The notes under the pieces were generated by a model. The model was not told the DNA's origin. It did not search any database and worked only from the letters and a program-made list of their open reading frames with translations. DNA of 53,105 nt from an uncultured Alphaproteobacteria bacterium (GTDB lineage Bacteria; Pseudomonadota; Alphaproteobacteria; RF32; CAG-239), in the NCBI GenBank assembly GCA_949493535.1, contig CASZWJ010000012.1, forward strand, positions 1-53,105, read 5' to 3'. Positions 25,274-34,109 of this stretch are shown here, one piece after another. Made by a program: the position numbers and the translations under genes. The stretch's first letter is position 1, and each line of letters opens with the position of its first letter.

Positions 25274-27706
25274 TCACGCAATATTTAAATATTTTGTAAC
25301 AAACTTGTCTTCGCCGTATTCTTTTATCAATTCTTCAACCAGAAGCACATTTTTGCGCCCCGAGTTATACAATTTCAGATAGACGCCCAAGCCTCCCAAA
25401 TCGACATCAAGAATAACTGATTCGCCGGTTGCCGGACGTGACAGCAAAATTGCATATGGGAAATCACGGTATGAACGGCCGAAAATAAAATCCATTTCAC
25501 TTTTGGTCAGATTCCAGTTAGCATAGTCTTCCTGCTGAGCCTGCGGATTGCGGAAAAACAGAACGGTTTGGCATTGGCCGCGGATAACTTCGCCGACGCC
25601 CAGTTTATCAATAATGCTCGGCTGTTGGAATGCGCACAGGTATGCCTGACGTTTTTTACGCCCTTCTTGCAAACCGATAATGAAGTAATCGCGGAACATC
25701 GGATGCTTCAACATCGGAGCGGTCTCATCAATCATAATCAAGGCAGGAAGGCCGGCGTCGCCGGTTTCGGACATAATACGGTGCATAATATAGCTGATGA
25801 CGGCCGGCGCCAGAGTTTCATCTTCAAAAATATGCGTAAAGTCAAATGACATAAAGCGCTTGCTTTTCAAATCCAAACTATCGGTATCCGCATTAAAAAT
25901 ATTACCGTACTGATCAGGGTTAACCCATTTATAAAGTTCGCGGCGCATGCTTCCGGTCGGAGAAAAGCAGCTTTTATACAAATTTTTCATAATCCGTTCT
26001 TCCGGCCGCAGATAATCAAATGCCGTCGTGACGGCACGGGCGATTTCTTTTTCCGACTGGGCGTCATCAACCATGGTAATAGCCTTCAGCCAGCGGCGCA
26101 AAAAGGCGCGGTTGGTTGAGTTGTTTTCGCAGTCAAACGGGTTTATCGACACGTTTTTCTCGTCACCGTCAAAACCAATATAAGCACCGCCGATTGAACG
26201 GGTGAAAATTTCGGCACCGCGGTGGCGGTCAAAGAAAAACACTTTCAAATCGCGGTGGCGCATCGCTTGTCCGGCAAGGAACGTCAGCAACGTGGTTTTA
26301 CCTTGTCCGGTCGGACCGATAATACAACAGTGAGCCACGGCCGCGTCATCCGGCGAAACGTGGAATTGGAAACGATACGGAGAACCGGAGGTGGTTCTGA
26401 AAATGCTGATTGCGCCTTTGCCCCAGTCTGATTTTGAAAAACCTTCGGCCGGCTTATCAAAACAAATTGCCGTTGCCACAACCCTTGACAAATAGCGATA
26501 GGTTCTGGGATAGGTATCATAAGTCGGAAACTGGTTAAAGAACGTTGCTTCGGAAACCCAGCCTTCACGCACCGGCGTTACGCTGAACAAACGGCAGATA
26601 CGCTGAACTTCACTCTCGCCGAATTCGACTTCATCCATTGTCTCTCCCCGCAGGATTACAGACATGGCATATTCGGTCAAAGCCTGATAATCGGCATCGC
26701 TGTCTTCAATGGCAGACAAAGCTTCGCTGTATTGCCCAATAACTTCGGGCGAAAAACTGGTAATGCTTGCCATTTTTTGTTGTTGCATTAACAAAGCGCG
26801 CGCATGCGGCTTGAAAATAGGCTTGATGTTGTGTACCAAAGTCAATTCGCAATCGACGGCCAGCAAAGAGGCTATCATGCCTTCATCCATATAATCGCCG
26901 GAGCTTCTGATACCCATGGTGATTTCAAAAACTTCTTTATCGCCCGAGAAAAATTTTATCAAACCGTTTTCGCCGGTAAAATGGATATGATCCGCCGTTA
27001 ACAGTTGATTCAAATGAGATCCTTCCGCACCATGAACTTTAGGTTCCGGCCTGGAAATCGGACTGCAGATTTTGGCAAAGACTGAAAGCGGGCTGTCTGA
27101 CGCCGGACTGTCTTCTGTCTCATACAGCGTTTTTACGCCATAATCATTCAGCGTTGCCAACAACGCTTGCGAAGCATAGTTCAAATCTTTAAGCGCTTCC
27201 GGACGATCCGGCACCGAGAGAACGATATAGTGCGTATTGGTAAATACACGGTCAATATTTTGCGCCCAAGTCTGAGAAACCTGCTCCAATAATTGATTGC
27301 CGAAATCTCCGGCATCATCTTCCAGCGGAATCTTCTCACGCAGGGTTATAACCCGACATATAACCTGCAAATCCGACATACCGTCAATCCAAGACTTGCG
27401 GGCTTCATGCATTGAAAAAACTTTTTCTTCCGTCACGAAAGACAAATCGACGCCTTCGACCTTAAAGACACGCGCCATTGACCCGTTATAGCATTTAATG
27501 GTGATGCCGTCCGATAAAATCTTGTTAAAAGGCAAAAAGTCAGCGACCTGAGATTCACTCGGCTGAGGCAAAATAAAATGTCCGAATTTGGTAGCCCAAA
27601 AACCGGCAAACGCAGCGGCAGACACAAAACCGATTAAAGCCACAAGAACTTCAACACTTGTCAGGCCTTGAACAAAAATATTAAAAAAGTCAAATTCAGG
27701 GCGCAA
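25274..27706 (-). CDS. virB4: VirB4-type secretion ATPase
   Basis: The 810-residue ATPase energises pilus biogenesis and substrate transfer at the inner membrane. The start is TTG with AGGGG 7 bases upstream, overlapping the end of virB3. A hydrophobic segment (~20-42) near the N-terminus may be a membrane anchor, as in some VirB4s. The ATPase part has Walker A GPTGQGKTTLL (~463-473), a FFFDRHRGAEIF segment, Walker B ALIMIDETAPML (~654-665), and AFQQPSIID plus QCQTVLFFRNP, all typical of VirB4/TraC/CagE. Length fits the family (~790-820). The key residues are intact. Confidence 0.95.
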   Translation of the reverse strand: MRPEFDFFNIFVQGLTSVEVLVALIGFVSAAAFAGFWATKFGHFILPQPSESQVADFLPFNKILSDGITIKCYNGSMARVFKVEGVDLSFVTEEKVFSMHEARKSWIDGMSDLQVICRVITLREKIPLEDDAGDFGNQLLEQVSQTWAQNIDRVFTNTHYIVLSVPDRPEALKDLNYASQALLATLNDYGVKTLYETEDSPASDSPLSVFAKICSPISRPEPKVHGAEGSHLNQLLTADHIHFTGENGLIKFFSGDKEVFEITMGIRSSGDYMDEGMIASLLAVDCELTLVHNIKPIFKPHARALLMQQQKMASITSFSPEVIGQYSEALSAIEDSDADYQALTEYAMSVILRGETMDEVEFGESEVQRICRLFSVTPVREGWVSEATFFNQFPTYDTYPRTYRYLSRVVATAICFDKPAEGFSKSDWGKGAISIFRTTSGSPYRFQFHVSPDDAAVAHCCIIGPTGQGKTTLLTFLAGQAMRHRDLKVFFFDRHRGAEIFTRSIGGAYIGFDGDEKNVSINPFDCENNSTNRAFLRRWLKAITMVDDAQSEKEIARAVTTAFDYLRPEERIMKNLYKSCFSPTGSMRRELYKWVNPDQYGNIFNADTDSLDLKSKRFMSFDFTHIFEDETLAPAVISYIMHRIMSETGDAGLPALIMIDETAPMLKHPMFRDYFIIGLQEGRKKRQAYLCAFQQPSIIDKLGVGEVIRGQCQTVLFFRNPQAQQEDYANWNLTKSEMDFIFGRSYRDFPYAILLSRPATGESVILDVDLGGLGVYLKLYNSGRKNVLLVEELIKEYGEDKFVTKYLNIA

Positions 27707-27986
27707 ATTTCATCCCCTTTGCTTTATACAAGTTACGCGTTGTTTTATGAGTCTGCCCAAAAGCCTGAAGCATTGTTGACAAATGCGGCTCTTTGGCTCC
27801 AAGACCGATAATAACAATATGAACAATTAAAATACTAACAAGAAACAGCAGCGGGTTTATGTCAAAGATACCGATTGCCATAAACATCAGCGGAAACTGC
27901 AATCCTATGTTAAGCAACACAGGAAGAAACGGCCCCCACAAAATCTTGGGAGGATTGGCAACCGCTTTTAAAACCATTTCCCTCAT
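27696..27986 (-). CDS. virB3: VirB3-like inner-membrane protein
   Basis: The 96-residue protein has two adjacent membrane helices (~15-60). The N-terminal block VLKAVANPPKILWGPFLPVL resembles the VirB3 start (..RPPM..GVP). I choose ATG 27986, with GAGGG upstream; a longer frame from TTG 28010 is possible but its ribosome site would overlap the start. VirB3 works with VirB4 in pilus assembly. It overlaps virB4 by 11 bp and lies after a terminator-plus-promoter gap that separates it from the pilin genes. Confidence 0.85.
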   Translation of the reverse strand: MREMVLKAVANPPKILWGPFLPVLLNIGLQFPLMFMAIGIFDINPLLFLVSILIVHIVIIGLGAKEPHLSTMLQAFGQTHKTTRNLYKAKGMKFAP

Positions 27987-28018
27987 AATTGACAATTCCC
28001 TCTGCCACAACTGTTTTT

Positions 28019-28046
28019 ATGATAGCTTTTCGTTTTCTTTATGCAA
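28019..28046 (-). promoter_or_regulatory. Candidate sigma-70-like promoter for virB3-virB11
   Basis: On the minus strand, TTGCAT (28046-28041), 16 bases, TATCAT (28024-28019). It lies just after the hairpin at 28079-28120 and ~33 bp before the virB3 start, so it could restart transcription past the terminator. Pattern only. Confidence 0.5.
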
Positions 28047-28078
28047 CAAAAACCTGACATTTGAACACCGACAAGCCA

Positions 28079-28120
28079 TAAAAAAAGGTATACTCTTTAT
28101 TATAAGCATACCTTTTTTTT
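28079..28120 (-). terminator. Intrinsic terminator after the VirB2 pilin block
   Basis: An A-tract, GGTATAC, a 13-base loop, ATACC and a T-tract form an A/T-flanked hairpin symmetric enough to act on both strands. It separates the three pilin genes from virB3. A partly leaky stop here would make pilin transcripts more abundant than those of the machine. Confidence 0.65.
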
Positions 28121-28151
28121 ATGAATAATGCGTTAATAGAGGGGGAAATAG

Positions 28152-28820
28152 TTACAAACAAACCTTCATCATCATATCCCAGTGCCCACCAGCTTTTTTA
28201 CAAGTTTCAGGCGTTTTAGCATCAGCCTTTGAGACAGGCAACGACAAACCTGGAAAGGCGTTTCCCCCCGAAGCTCCTCCGCCAGCCGACCAATTGGGAG
28301 TTTTCGGAGTATCTTTACCAGCTGCCGCACATGTCAACGGCGGCTTACATTCATCATCATTTATCTGATTACTATCGCTATTCGGCGTCTCGCCCTTACC
28401 TTCTTTTCCGGTGACAGCTCCGTCATTTTTCGCATTTTGAGATTTTGGACCAGTGGTCACACCGCTTATAGCCATGTAATCCGGCTGGTTAAGATAGTTG
28501 CCATACCCCAATTGCCGACGTTGGCCGTCGTTTCCCGAGAAATAGTCGACAACCAGCCCCATATTAGCTACTAAAAAAAGCCCCATGGCAATATTTGCAA
28601 ACCATTTCCAGCTGATTTTATTAAAAATCGCCATCCAAGCAAAACCAACCAAACCGAAACCGGCCAATATGAAAATAACAGGCCGCAAAGACTGAAGAAA
28701 GCCCAATGCTTTTGAGCGTACGGCCTGCAGAACATTATCCGCATAAGCTTCTCCGGTTGTTAAAAACAAAACAAAAGAGCAAAGAAAACAAAAACTAAAG
28801 ATTTTATAAAAGTTTTTCAT
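28152..28820 (-). CDS. VirB2-like pilin with extended Cys-containing C-terminus
   Basis: The 222-residue protein has a signal peptide (cleavage near AYA|DN, ~28). Two membrane helices (~45-65 and 72-90) flank a short loop, WKWFANIA. The core FILAGFGLVGFAWMAIFNKI parallels the other two pilins here (VVGGFGLVALAFMAIFGKL), so it is a paralogue. Unlike them it continues with ~130 soluble residues, Gly/Asn/Ser-rich, with four Cys (DDECKPPLTCAAAG and PETCKKAGGHWDMMMKVCL). VirB2 is the pilus subunit. The long tail suggests a specialised or cell-surface-exposed variant. Confidence 0.8.
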   Translation of the reverse strand: MKNFYKIFSFCFLCSFVLFLTTGEAYADNVLQAVRSKALGFLQSLRPVIFILAGFGLVGFAWMAIFNKISWKWFANIAMGLFLVANMGLVVDYFSGNDGQRRQLGYGNYLNQPDYMAISGVTTGPKSQNAKNDGAVTGKEGKGETPNSDSNQINDDECKPPLTCAAAGKDTPKTPNWSAGGGASGGNAFPGLSLPVSKADAKTPETCKKAGGHWDMMMKVCL

Positions 28821-28829
28821 AATGCCCTC

Positions 28830-29288
28830 CTATTTTAATGTCGTCGTGACATTATTCAGCGTATTATCGACAAGAAGTTCTCCTCCGCCGACATAGGCGA
28901 TGATAGAACCTGTCAAGCCGATGACCATCAAACCGATTACGATTGCGCCGAGCCATTTCCAGTTAAGATTGCCAAAGAAACCGCCGACAGAAACGCCGAT
29001 GATACCAAAGCCTGCGACGACATAGATAATCTCTCGCAGGCCGTCGAAAATTTCTTTTCCTTTTGCAATCAAATCACCGAAAAGGCCGCTTTGTTTTCCT
29101 CCGGCATCAGCTTCGTTCGCAAAAGCAGATGCTGCGAATAAGACTGAAGAAAACAATACGGCGACCATACAAAATCCCGCGATTTTCTTCACTCTTACGC
29201 ACAGCTTGCCATATTCGGCAAAACTTAATTTGCGCGCTAAAAATACAAAAAGGAGGCTCGCGGTTAAATTTATCAATGAATCTTCCAT
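28830..29288 (-). CDS. VirB2-like pilin (second copy)
   Basis: I start at ATG 29288, after the strong site AAGGAGG; the frame stays open further upstream but runs into the preceding pilin in another phase. The 152-residue product has a long N-terminal region and a hydrophobic export segment ending FAASAFA|NEA (~55). Two membrane helices follow, the first with YVVAGFGIIGVSVGGFFGNL and then NWKWLGAIVIGLMVIG. The G-F-G and N-W-K-W marks link it to the neighbours. Its leader (~55 residues) is longer than in copy 1. Confidence 0.8.
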   Translation of the reverse strand: MEDSLINLTASLLFVFLARKLSFAEYGKLCVRVKKIAGFCMVAVLFSSVLFAASAFANEADAGGKQSGLFGDLIAKGKEIFDGLREIIYVVAGFGIIGVSVGGFFGNLNWKWLGAIVIGLMVIGLTGSIIAYVGGGELLVDNTLNNVTTTLK

Positions 29289-29331
29289 AATGAGCCTCCT
29301 TTTATATTTCTGTTTAGTATAATTATCCGGA

Positions 29332-29691
29332 TTAGAGACCGTAGTTAACAGACTGGCCGAAAGTATCAGACAGCTGGCTACCTTTATTCGCACCGGTTGC
29401 ATAGTCAACGATAGCGCCGGCAGCAGCCAAAATAGCCAAACCGACAGCCAGCATTGAGAATTTTTTCCAGTCCAGTTTGCCGAAAATAGCCATGAAAGCC
29501 AAAGCAACCAAACCGAAACCGCCGACAACGAAAATAATCTGTTTTACTGATTTGAATACGGCAACAGCTTTGTCATTTGCTGTCTGCATCAAATCGTTGC
29601 TACCGGCAGCGAGAGCACCGTCAGCGGTACCCAGCAGTACCATCATAGCAACACAGCACATTGTCAGGATGTTGTTTTTAATAAATTGCAT
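29332..29691 (-). CDS. virB2: VirB2-like major pilin (first gene of the operon)
   Basis: The 119-residue protein has a signal peptide (cleavage near ALA|AGS, ~29), an amphipathic stretch, then two membrane helices (~50-70, 76-95) joined by GKLDWKKF. Size and topology match VirB2/TrbC-type pilins, which polymerise into the conjugative pilus. Ribosome site AAGGAGA lies 7 bases before the ATG. As promoter-proximal gene, short and followed by two paralogues and a terminator, it is the likely major pilin. Confidence 0.87.
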   Translation of the reverse strand: MQFIKNNILTMCCVAMMVLLGTADGALAAGSNDLMQTANDKAVAVFKSVKQIIFVVGGFGLVALAFMAIFGKLDWKKFSMLAVGLAILAAAGAIVDYATGANKGSQLSDTFGQSVNYGL

Positions 29692-30007
29692 AGTTTTTTC
29701 TCCTTAAATAATTTAGCAACTCTTCTATACTCTTTTAGAATAACTAATTTTTATTACATTTTCCAGCATTTTTACTTCTAGCGCAAAAGAGTTAATATAT
29801 TGTTTACACTAACATTTTTTTGCTGTAACAAAAAATTCACAGTGCTACGCTTTGTAAATCCGTGATTTTTTTATCGTAATTTACGAATATGCCAAACGCT
29901 GAATTTGCAAATCCCATTTAAAAGAATCCACAAGTTTTATGCATAATCTGATAACGTCTTGCCAAGAGTCGCATTTTGATTTATCAAGGTTTGTGAGGGG
30001 TTTGTTT
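29692..30007. promoter_or_regulatory. Divergent intergenic region between secretion and pilus operons
   Basis: This 316-bp gap is very AT-rich and holds no supported gene. It must carry promoters for the minus-strand virB operon and the plus-strand pilus operon, but no box pair is clear enough to call. CGTAA-T-TTACG at 29875-29885 is a perfect 11-bp palindrome, and TGTAA also occurs near 29824 and 29853, so an operator set is possible. An imperfect dyad AAAAATTCAC...GTGATTTTT lies at about 29831-29870. Confidence 0.55.
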
Positions 30008-31744
30008 ATGGAAAAAGCGGGTTTAAAAACATTTGTTTACAGCTTTGTTTTTTCTCTGTTTGCGCTGTTTGGCGTTCACGGAGCGTTTTTACATACCCCC
30101 GAAAGCCGCAATCTTGAAGCAAAAATTCCCAACAAAAACATAACCTTATTCCTAAAAGACACGTCTCTTGCAGCCAGCCGCACCCAAAGCGCTCCGGCAA
30201 AAAAAATCATTCTGTCGTCTTTGCCCGAGATTTCGCCCAAACGCGTCACGGACGAACAAATCCCTTTAAGTTCGGATGATATTGAAGAAATCAAAACAGC
30301 AAAACAAACCCTTACGACAGATATTCCGCTGCAAGGCCCTGTTCAGCCCGCTCAAAATCCCCCATCAAAAACAGCGGCGAACAAAGAAACGGTTATCCAG
30401 AATTTTGCGCAAATAATAAAGTCTCCGCCTCCGGTCGGCAACGCCGCTACAGAGAACGTACCCCTTTCGCCTGAGCCGTTGCAGCCTCGGCAGCAACTTG
30501 CGCAAAAAGCGGTTTACCGGCCCGAAGCAATAATGCAAGAGCCGGAAGAAAGGGCTTTGCCAGCCCCGCATAATTTATTACCCAAACCTGTTGAGACCCC
30601 TCAGCAGGAAAAAGCCGTTTTTGCCCAAAACGATGCACCACCCCCAAACACGGACACTCCTCGCCCGAAAGCAAAGCAGGAATTACTCATTCCTCTTGAA
30701 AAAAACAGCGCTGCCGCAAAGTTTGCCAAAAATGAAGTCAAAACTGTCGGCGACATACAAGAAAATCAGGTTGCTTTAAACGCCCGCAATGTTCCGATTA
30801 AAAGCATGGCAAGCGCCCAAAGCCCCGGCAGCGACAGCCGCGAAAATAAAAGCGAATGGCAGAGCATGGCAGAAAAACAGCCGAAAGCAGCCTACGAAAC
30901 CCCCTGGGTTATTGCAAAAGGAGGGAAATTTCCGCGCAACGAAATGGTTTTGCAAGACAAAGCCTATATTCAGGACGAAGAAGAAATACGCCGCATTCTG
31001 TCCGCAGAAAATAAAAACCTGACAACTGACAAATCAGGCGGCGTCAAATTAGCTGCGGAAACAGCAAAAAACCTGCTCATTCCTATCCCGGACGAGATAA
31101 TGAAAGAAAAAAACATTACGCCGCAATTAATTTCTTCAAGCAAGAACCAAGCCTTAGAAGATGAACCAGCCGCCCGCGAAACTTTACAAGAAAAGAATGA
31201 AGAAGCCGAAGAAAACATAAATATGCAACCCCCTTCTGCCAATGAAAAGAAAAGCGGGCTTCTCAACAGCCTGAGCTCCATTTTCACAGGCAAAAAAAGT
31301 GCGCCGCAGATAGGAAACAGCGTTGAAGAAGGGCCGGAGAGCCAAAACAGCCTTCTTTCGGCATTTACGCGCAAGAAAACCCGCTCCGCATCAAAAATCC
31401 TGCCAACGGAGATAAGGCTGTCATTTCAACCGAACCGCGCGGAAATTTCCGGACAGACACTCAAATGGATCAGGGCTTTCGCACAAAAGACAGCGGAAGA
31501 AGCGGCTACAGGATTGGAAATAAGGATAGACGGCACAAGCTCTCCGCTTTTGCAAAGAAGGCGGCTAAACCTGCTACAAAACATTCTAATGAATGAAGGC
31601 GCCGACCCGAATAAAATCAGAACGGTTTTTACAACCAGAGAACCAAATTCATTTATTTTAAGAACAATAAGGATTAACAGTGACAATATAGACATGCCGC
31701 AAAAAAGAATTATCGCCCCCCGCAACAATTATATGCAATGGTAA
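30008..31744 (+). CDS. Membrane-anchored protein with C-terminal OmpA-like domain
   Basis: I start at ATG 30008 (site GAGGGG 7 bases upstream); an earlier in-frame ATG at 29939 lacks one. The 578-residue protein has an N-terminal hydrophobic segment (~7-29, anchor or signal), ~420 residues of Pro/Ala/Lys/Gln-rich linker, and a final ~100 residues (TEIRLSFQPNRAEISGQTLKW, then IRIDGTSSPLLQRRRLN) with the pattern of an OmpA-type peptidoglycan-binding domain, though the usual D..NR motif is altered. It leads the pilus operon and overlaps the start region of the TcpQ-like gene. It may tie the pilus complex to the cell wall (inference). Confidence 0.72.
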   Translation: MEKAGLKTFVYSFVFSLFALFGVHGAFLHTPESRNLEAKIPNKNITLFLKDTSLAASRTQSAPAKKIILSSLPEISPKRVTDEQIPLSSDDIEEIKTAKQTLTTDIPLQGPVQPAQNPPSKTAANKETVIQNFAQIIKSPPPVGNAATENVPLSPEPLQPRQQLAQKAVYRPEAIMQEPEERALPAPHNLLPKPVETPQQEKAVFAQNDAPPPNTDTPRPKAKQELLIPLEKNSAAAKFAKNEVKTVGDIQENQVALNARNVPIKSMASAQSPGSDSRENKSEWQSMAEKQPKAAYETPWVIAKGGKFPRNEMVLQDKAYIQDEEEIRRILSAENKNLTTDKSGGVKLAAETAKNLLIPIPDEIMKEKNITPQLISSSKNQALEDEPAARETLQEKNEEAEENINMQPPSANEKKSGLLNSLSSIFTGKKSAPQIGNSVEEGPESQNSLLSAFTRKKTRSASKILPTEIRLSFQPNRAEISGQTLKWIRAFAQKTAEEAATGLEIRIDGTSSPLLQRRRLNLLQNILMNEGADPNKIRTVFTTREPNSFILRTIRINSDNIDMPQKRIIAPRNNYMQW

Positions 31745-31830
31745 TAAGTTGTTGCTCGCGCTTGATTATTTATTTTTCAGTATGTATGATAGGTAAAAAA
31801 ATGAAAAAATATCGCTTAGGAACCGCAGAA

Positions 31831-32484
31831 ATGAACAGAAAACAACGATTATTGGCCTGCATGGCGTGTATTTGGGTTATTGCCGGATGCGGCTGTTTTT
31901 ATGGCGGAGACAACGTTGAAGAACGTTATTATGCACCGAATATAGAAACTCCGGCTCCCGCAGCCCAGACAAATATCCCGACGGCCGATAACGGCTATGT
32001 CAACTATACGGAAGTTGCTGCGGACTATAAAGAATACGGCGAAAGGACACCGCGCGACCAGTTGATTGTCCAAGGCGGCGCAGGCAGCAATGTCTCATCG
32101 TCAATTCCGCCGACAATCGAAGAAGAAGTTGTCGATTATGAAGAAGAAATCAAGCTGACGGAAAATGATGCTTCCGGCGATACTGAAAACATTGACAGCA
32201 ATATCAATGAAGACCCCGTCGAAGACTGGCTGGCAGAGGAAGGGAAAACGCTCAAAGCTTTGCTGACGGAATGGAGCGACAAGGCCGGCTGGCGGTTGAT
32301 TTGGAATTCAAACAGAAATTATACACTTACTGCCGGAGCAATGTTCCGCGGGCGCTTTGCCGATGTCAGTTCTGCTTTAATCAGAGCTTTTGCCCGTGCA
32401 AAACCGGCTCCGATAGCCACATTTTACAAAGGCAACCGCGTCTTAGTCGTCGAGACAATGGAGGATGAAAATGCGTATGAATAA
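31831..32484 (+). CDS. Lipoprotein with TcpQ/PilL-type C-terminal domain
   Basis: I choose the ATG at 31831 because a compact lipoprotein signal follows (CIWVIAGC|GC, Cys ~20); ATG 31801 would give a long charged leader. The 217-residue product has an acidic linker (~70-130) and a C-terminal domain starting EDWLAEEGKTLKALLTEWSD, with AGWRLIWNSNRNYTLTAGA, FRGRFADVSSALIRAF and GNRVLVVE. This is the TcpQ family seen in Vibrio TcpQ and at the end of R64 PilL. TcpQ supports the stability and placement of the TcpC secretin. Its stop overlaps the pilN start region. Confidence 0.82.
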   Translation: MNRKQRLLACMACIWVIAGCGCFYGGDNVEERYYAPNIETPAPAAQTNIPTADNGYVNYTEVAADYKEYGERTPRDQLIVQGGAGSNVSSSIPPTIEEEVVDYEEEIKLTENDASGDTENIDSNINEDPVEDWLAEEGKTLKALLTEWSDKAGWRLIWNSNRNYTLTAGAMFRGRFADVSSALIRAFARAKPAPIATFYKGNRVLVVETMEDENAYE

Positions 32485-34090
32485 ATTAGCCAAAGCAACT
32501 TGCGGACTGGCCATCACGACAATTATTGCCGCCTGCTCATTGTCTACACAGCTTGATGCGGAAATTGAACACGAAATAGAAACATCGACAATGCTTAAAG
32601 AAAAAGCAAAGGCGCCGGCTAAAGTTGCGGCTGACGATGTCGTGCGCGTTAAGAACGACATTTGGCTCGGCAATAAATCGACTATTGAATATGATGGAGA
32701 ACCTCTCCCGACTTATCTGGAGGGCAAAGACGGCATCACTCTGGTCAGCAACAGGCCTATCGGCTTATATGAAATCGGGGATATGATTAATAAAATCACT
32801 TCGATTAAAGTTCGTTATTCCAGCGACTTGGAAGAAAAAATTCTGCCAATTGCCGAAGGAAACAAACCGGATCCGAACACAATCAATGCCGATTGGACCG
32901 AGCCGAGCAAAATGCTGGTTTCTTACAAAGGCCCTTTGAGCGGCTTTTTGGATGAAATTTCTTCCCGTTTCGGCGTTTGGTGGAAATATGAGAAAAACCA
33001 ACTCTATTTCTATAAGTATGAAACAAAAACCTTTGTCGTATACAGCTTGCCGACCAAACCCTCTCTTGATGTTGACATGGGCGGCGAAAACTCCGGCGGA
33101 TCAGGCAGTTCGTCTGCTAAACTGAAATCAAGCGCAGAACTGGAATTGTGGGGCAATATTGAAAAGGCCGTCAGTTCTATGGTCGGCACGGATTCAAAAT
33201 TGACGGTAGACCCTGCAAACGGCACAATTTCATTAACAGGTACGCCGATTGAGATTCAGCGCGTGGCAAAATATATCAACGAACAAAATGCACGTTTGTC
33301 CCGTCAGGTAGCCATCAGCGTTAAAGTCTTGCAAGTTACGGTCAGCGATTCAGACCAGTACGGGCTTAATCTGGTTGCAGCATACACCAATAAGGGCGAC
33401 AGCTTAACAATAACAAGCGTTCCCGGTTTGGCCGATGATGTGACAAAGAATATTGATATGACCATTACCCCGGGAGATTGGAGTATCAGTTCTTTCATTC
33501 AGGCTTTGTCTCAAAAGAACAACACGACATTGGTTACCAGCGGCACAGTTACAACGCTTAACAACAAGCCGGCGCCAATTCAGGTAACCCGTAAAGAAAA
33601 TTATATTTCTGAAATTACCAAAACCAATTCAGGCAGTTCAGATACCGGAACAGATTATGATGTTTCTACAGAAACAGAAGAAATCGAAACAGGTTTCACT
33701 CTTGACGTTTTGCCCAGAATTTTGGAACACGGACGTTTGCTTTTGATGTTTAACCTGACATTGTCTGACCTGATCTCTTTGGAGAAAGTTTATCTTACAA
33801 CTTCTGACGATGCAGGGCAGGCAAATTCAGGACAATATATTCAGAACCCGATTATCGAAACTCGCGGCTTTACGCAGGAAGTTGCCATGAAGTCCGGCGA
33901 ATCCTTGATTCTCAGCGGTTATGAACGCGTTGAGAACGAGGCTGAAAAAACAGGTGTCGGTTCGGCAGACAACTCTCTGCTGGGCGGAACAGCTATTGCC
34001 AAAAAGAACCGCAGCATTTTAGTCATTATCTTGACTCCGGTTGTATTGGAATCACCTTTAACGGCTGAATCCAGAATGAGAACCTATTAA
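32471..34090 (+). CDS. pilN: PilN outer-membrane secretin lipoprotein
   Basis: The product has ~539 residues. GGAGG at 32459 favours ATG 32471 over 32465 or 32477. A lipobox (IIAAC|S) lies near residue 20. N-domains of a secretin (~85-290, with LTVDPANGTISLTGTPIEIQ as the KH-like repeat) lead to the secretin core: FTLDVLPRILEHGRLLLMF, IIETRGFTQEVAMKSGESLI and the end ILVIILTPVVLES. It should form the outer-membrane gate of a type IVb pilus. Length matches R64/TcpC/BfpB secretins (~530-560). It lies between the TcpQ-like gene and pilO. Confidence 0.93.
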   Translation: MRMNKLAKATCGLAITTIIAACSLSTQLDAEIEHEIETSTMLKEKAKAPAKVAADDVVRVKNDIWLGNKSTIEYDGEPLPTYLEGKDGITLVSNRPIGLYEIGDMINKITSIKVRYSSDLEEKILPIAEGNKPDPNTINADWTEPSKMLVSYKGPLSGFLDEISSRFGVWWKYEKNQLYFYKYETKTFVVYSLPTKPSLDVDMGGENSGGSGSSSAKLKSSAELELWGNIEKAVSSMVGTDSKLTVDPANGTISLTGTPIEIQRVAKYINEQNARLSRQVAISVKVLQVTVSDSDQYGLNLVAAYTNKGDSLTITSVPGLADDVTKNIDMTITPGDWSISSFIQALSQKNNTTLVTSGTVTTLNNKPAPIQVTRKENYISEITKTNSGSSDTGTDYDVSTETEEIETGFTLDVLPRILEHGRLLLMFNLTLSDLISLEKVYLTTSDDAGQANSGQYIQNPIIETRGFTQEVAMKSGESLILSGYERVENEAEKTGVGSADNSLLGGTAIAKKNRSILVIILTPVVLESPLTAESRMRTY

Positions 34091-34109
34091 GAACAGGAAG
34101 GTAAAAACA

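Noticed and set aside
29289..29528. N-terminal extension of the second VirB2-like pilin
   Set aside because: It overlaps the first pilin gene in another phase; AAGGAGG before ATG 29288 marks the real start.
3800..29691. Dot/Icm (IVB) secretion system
   Set aside because: Giant repeats joined to a VirB10/DotG-like domain and the IncI-type pilus suggested it, but VirB3, VirB4, VirB8, VirB9 and VirB11 signatures are all of the VirB type and no DotA, DotC or IcmF-like gene is seen.
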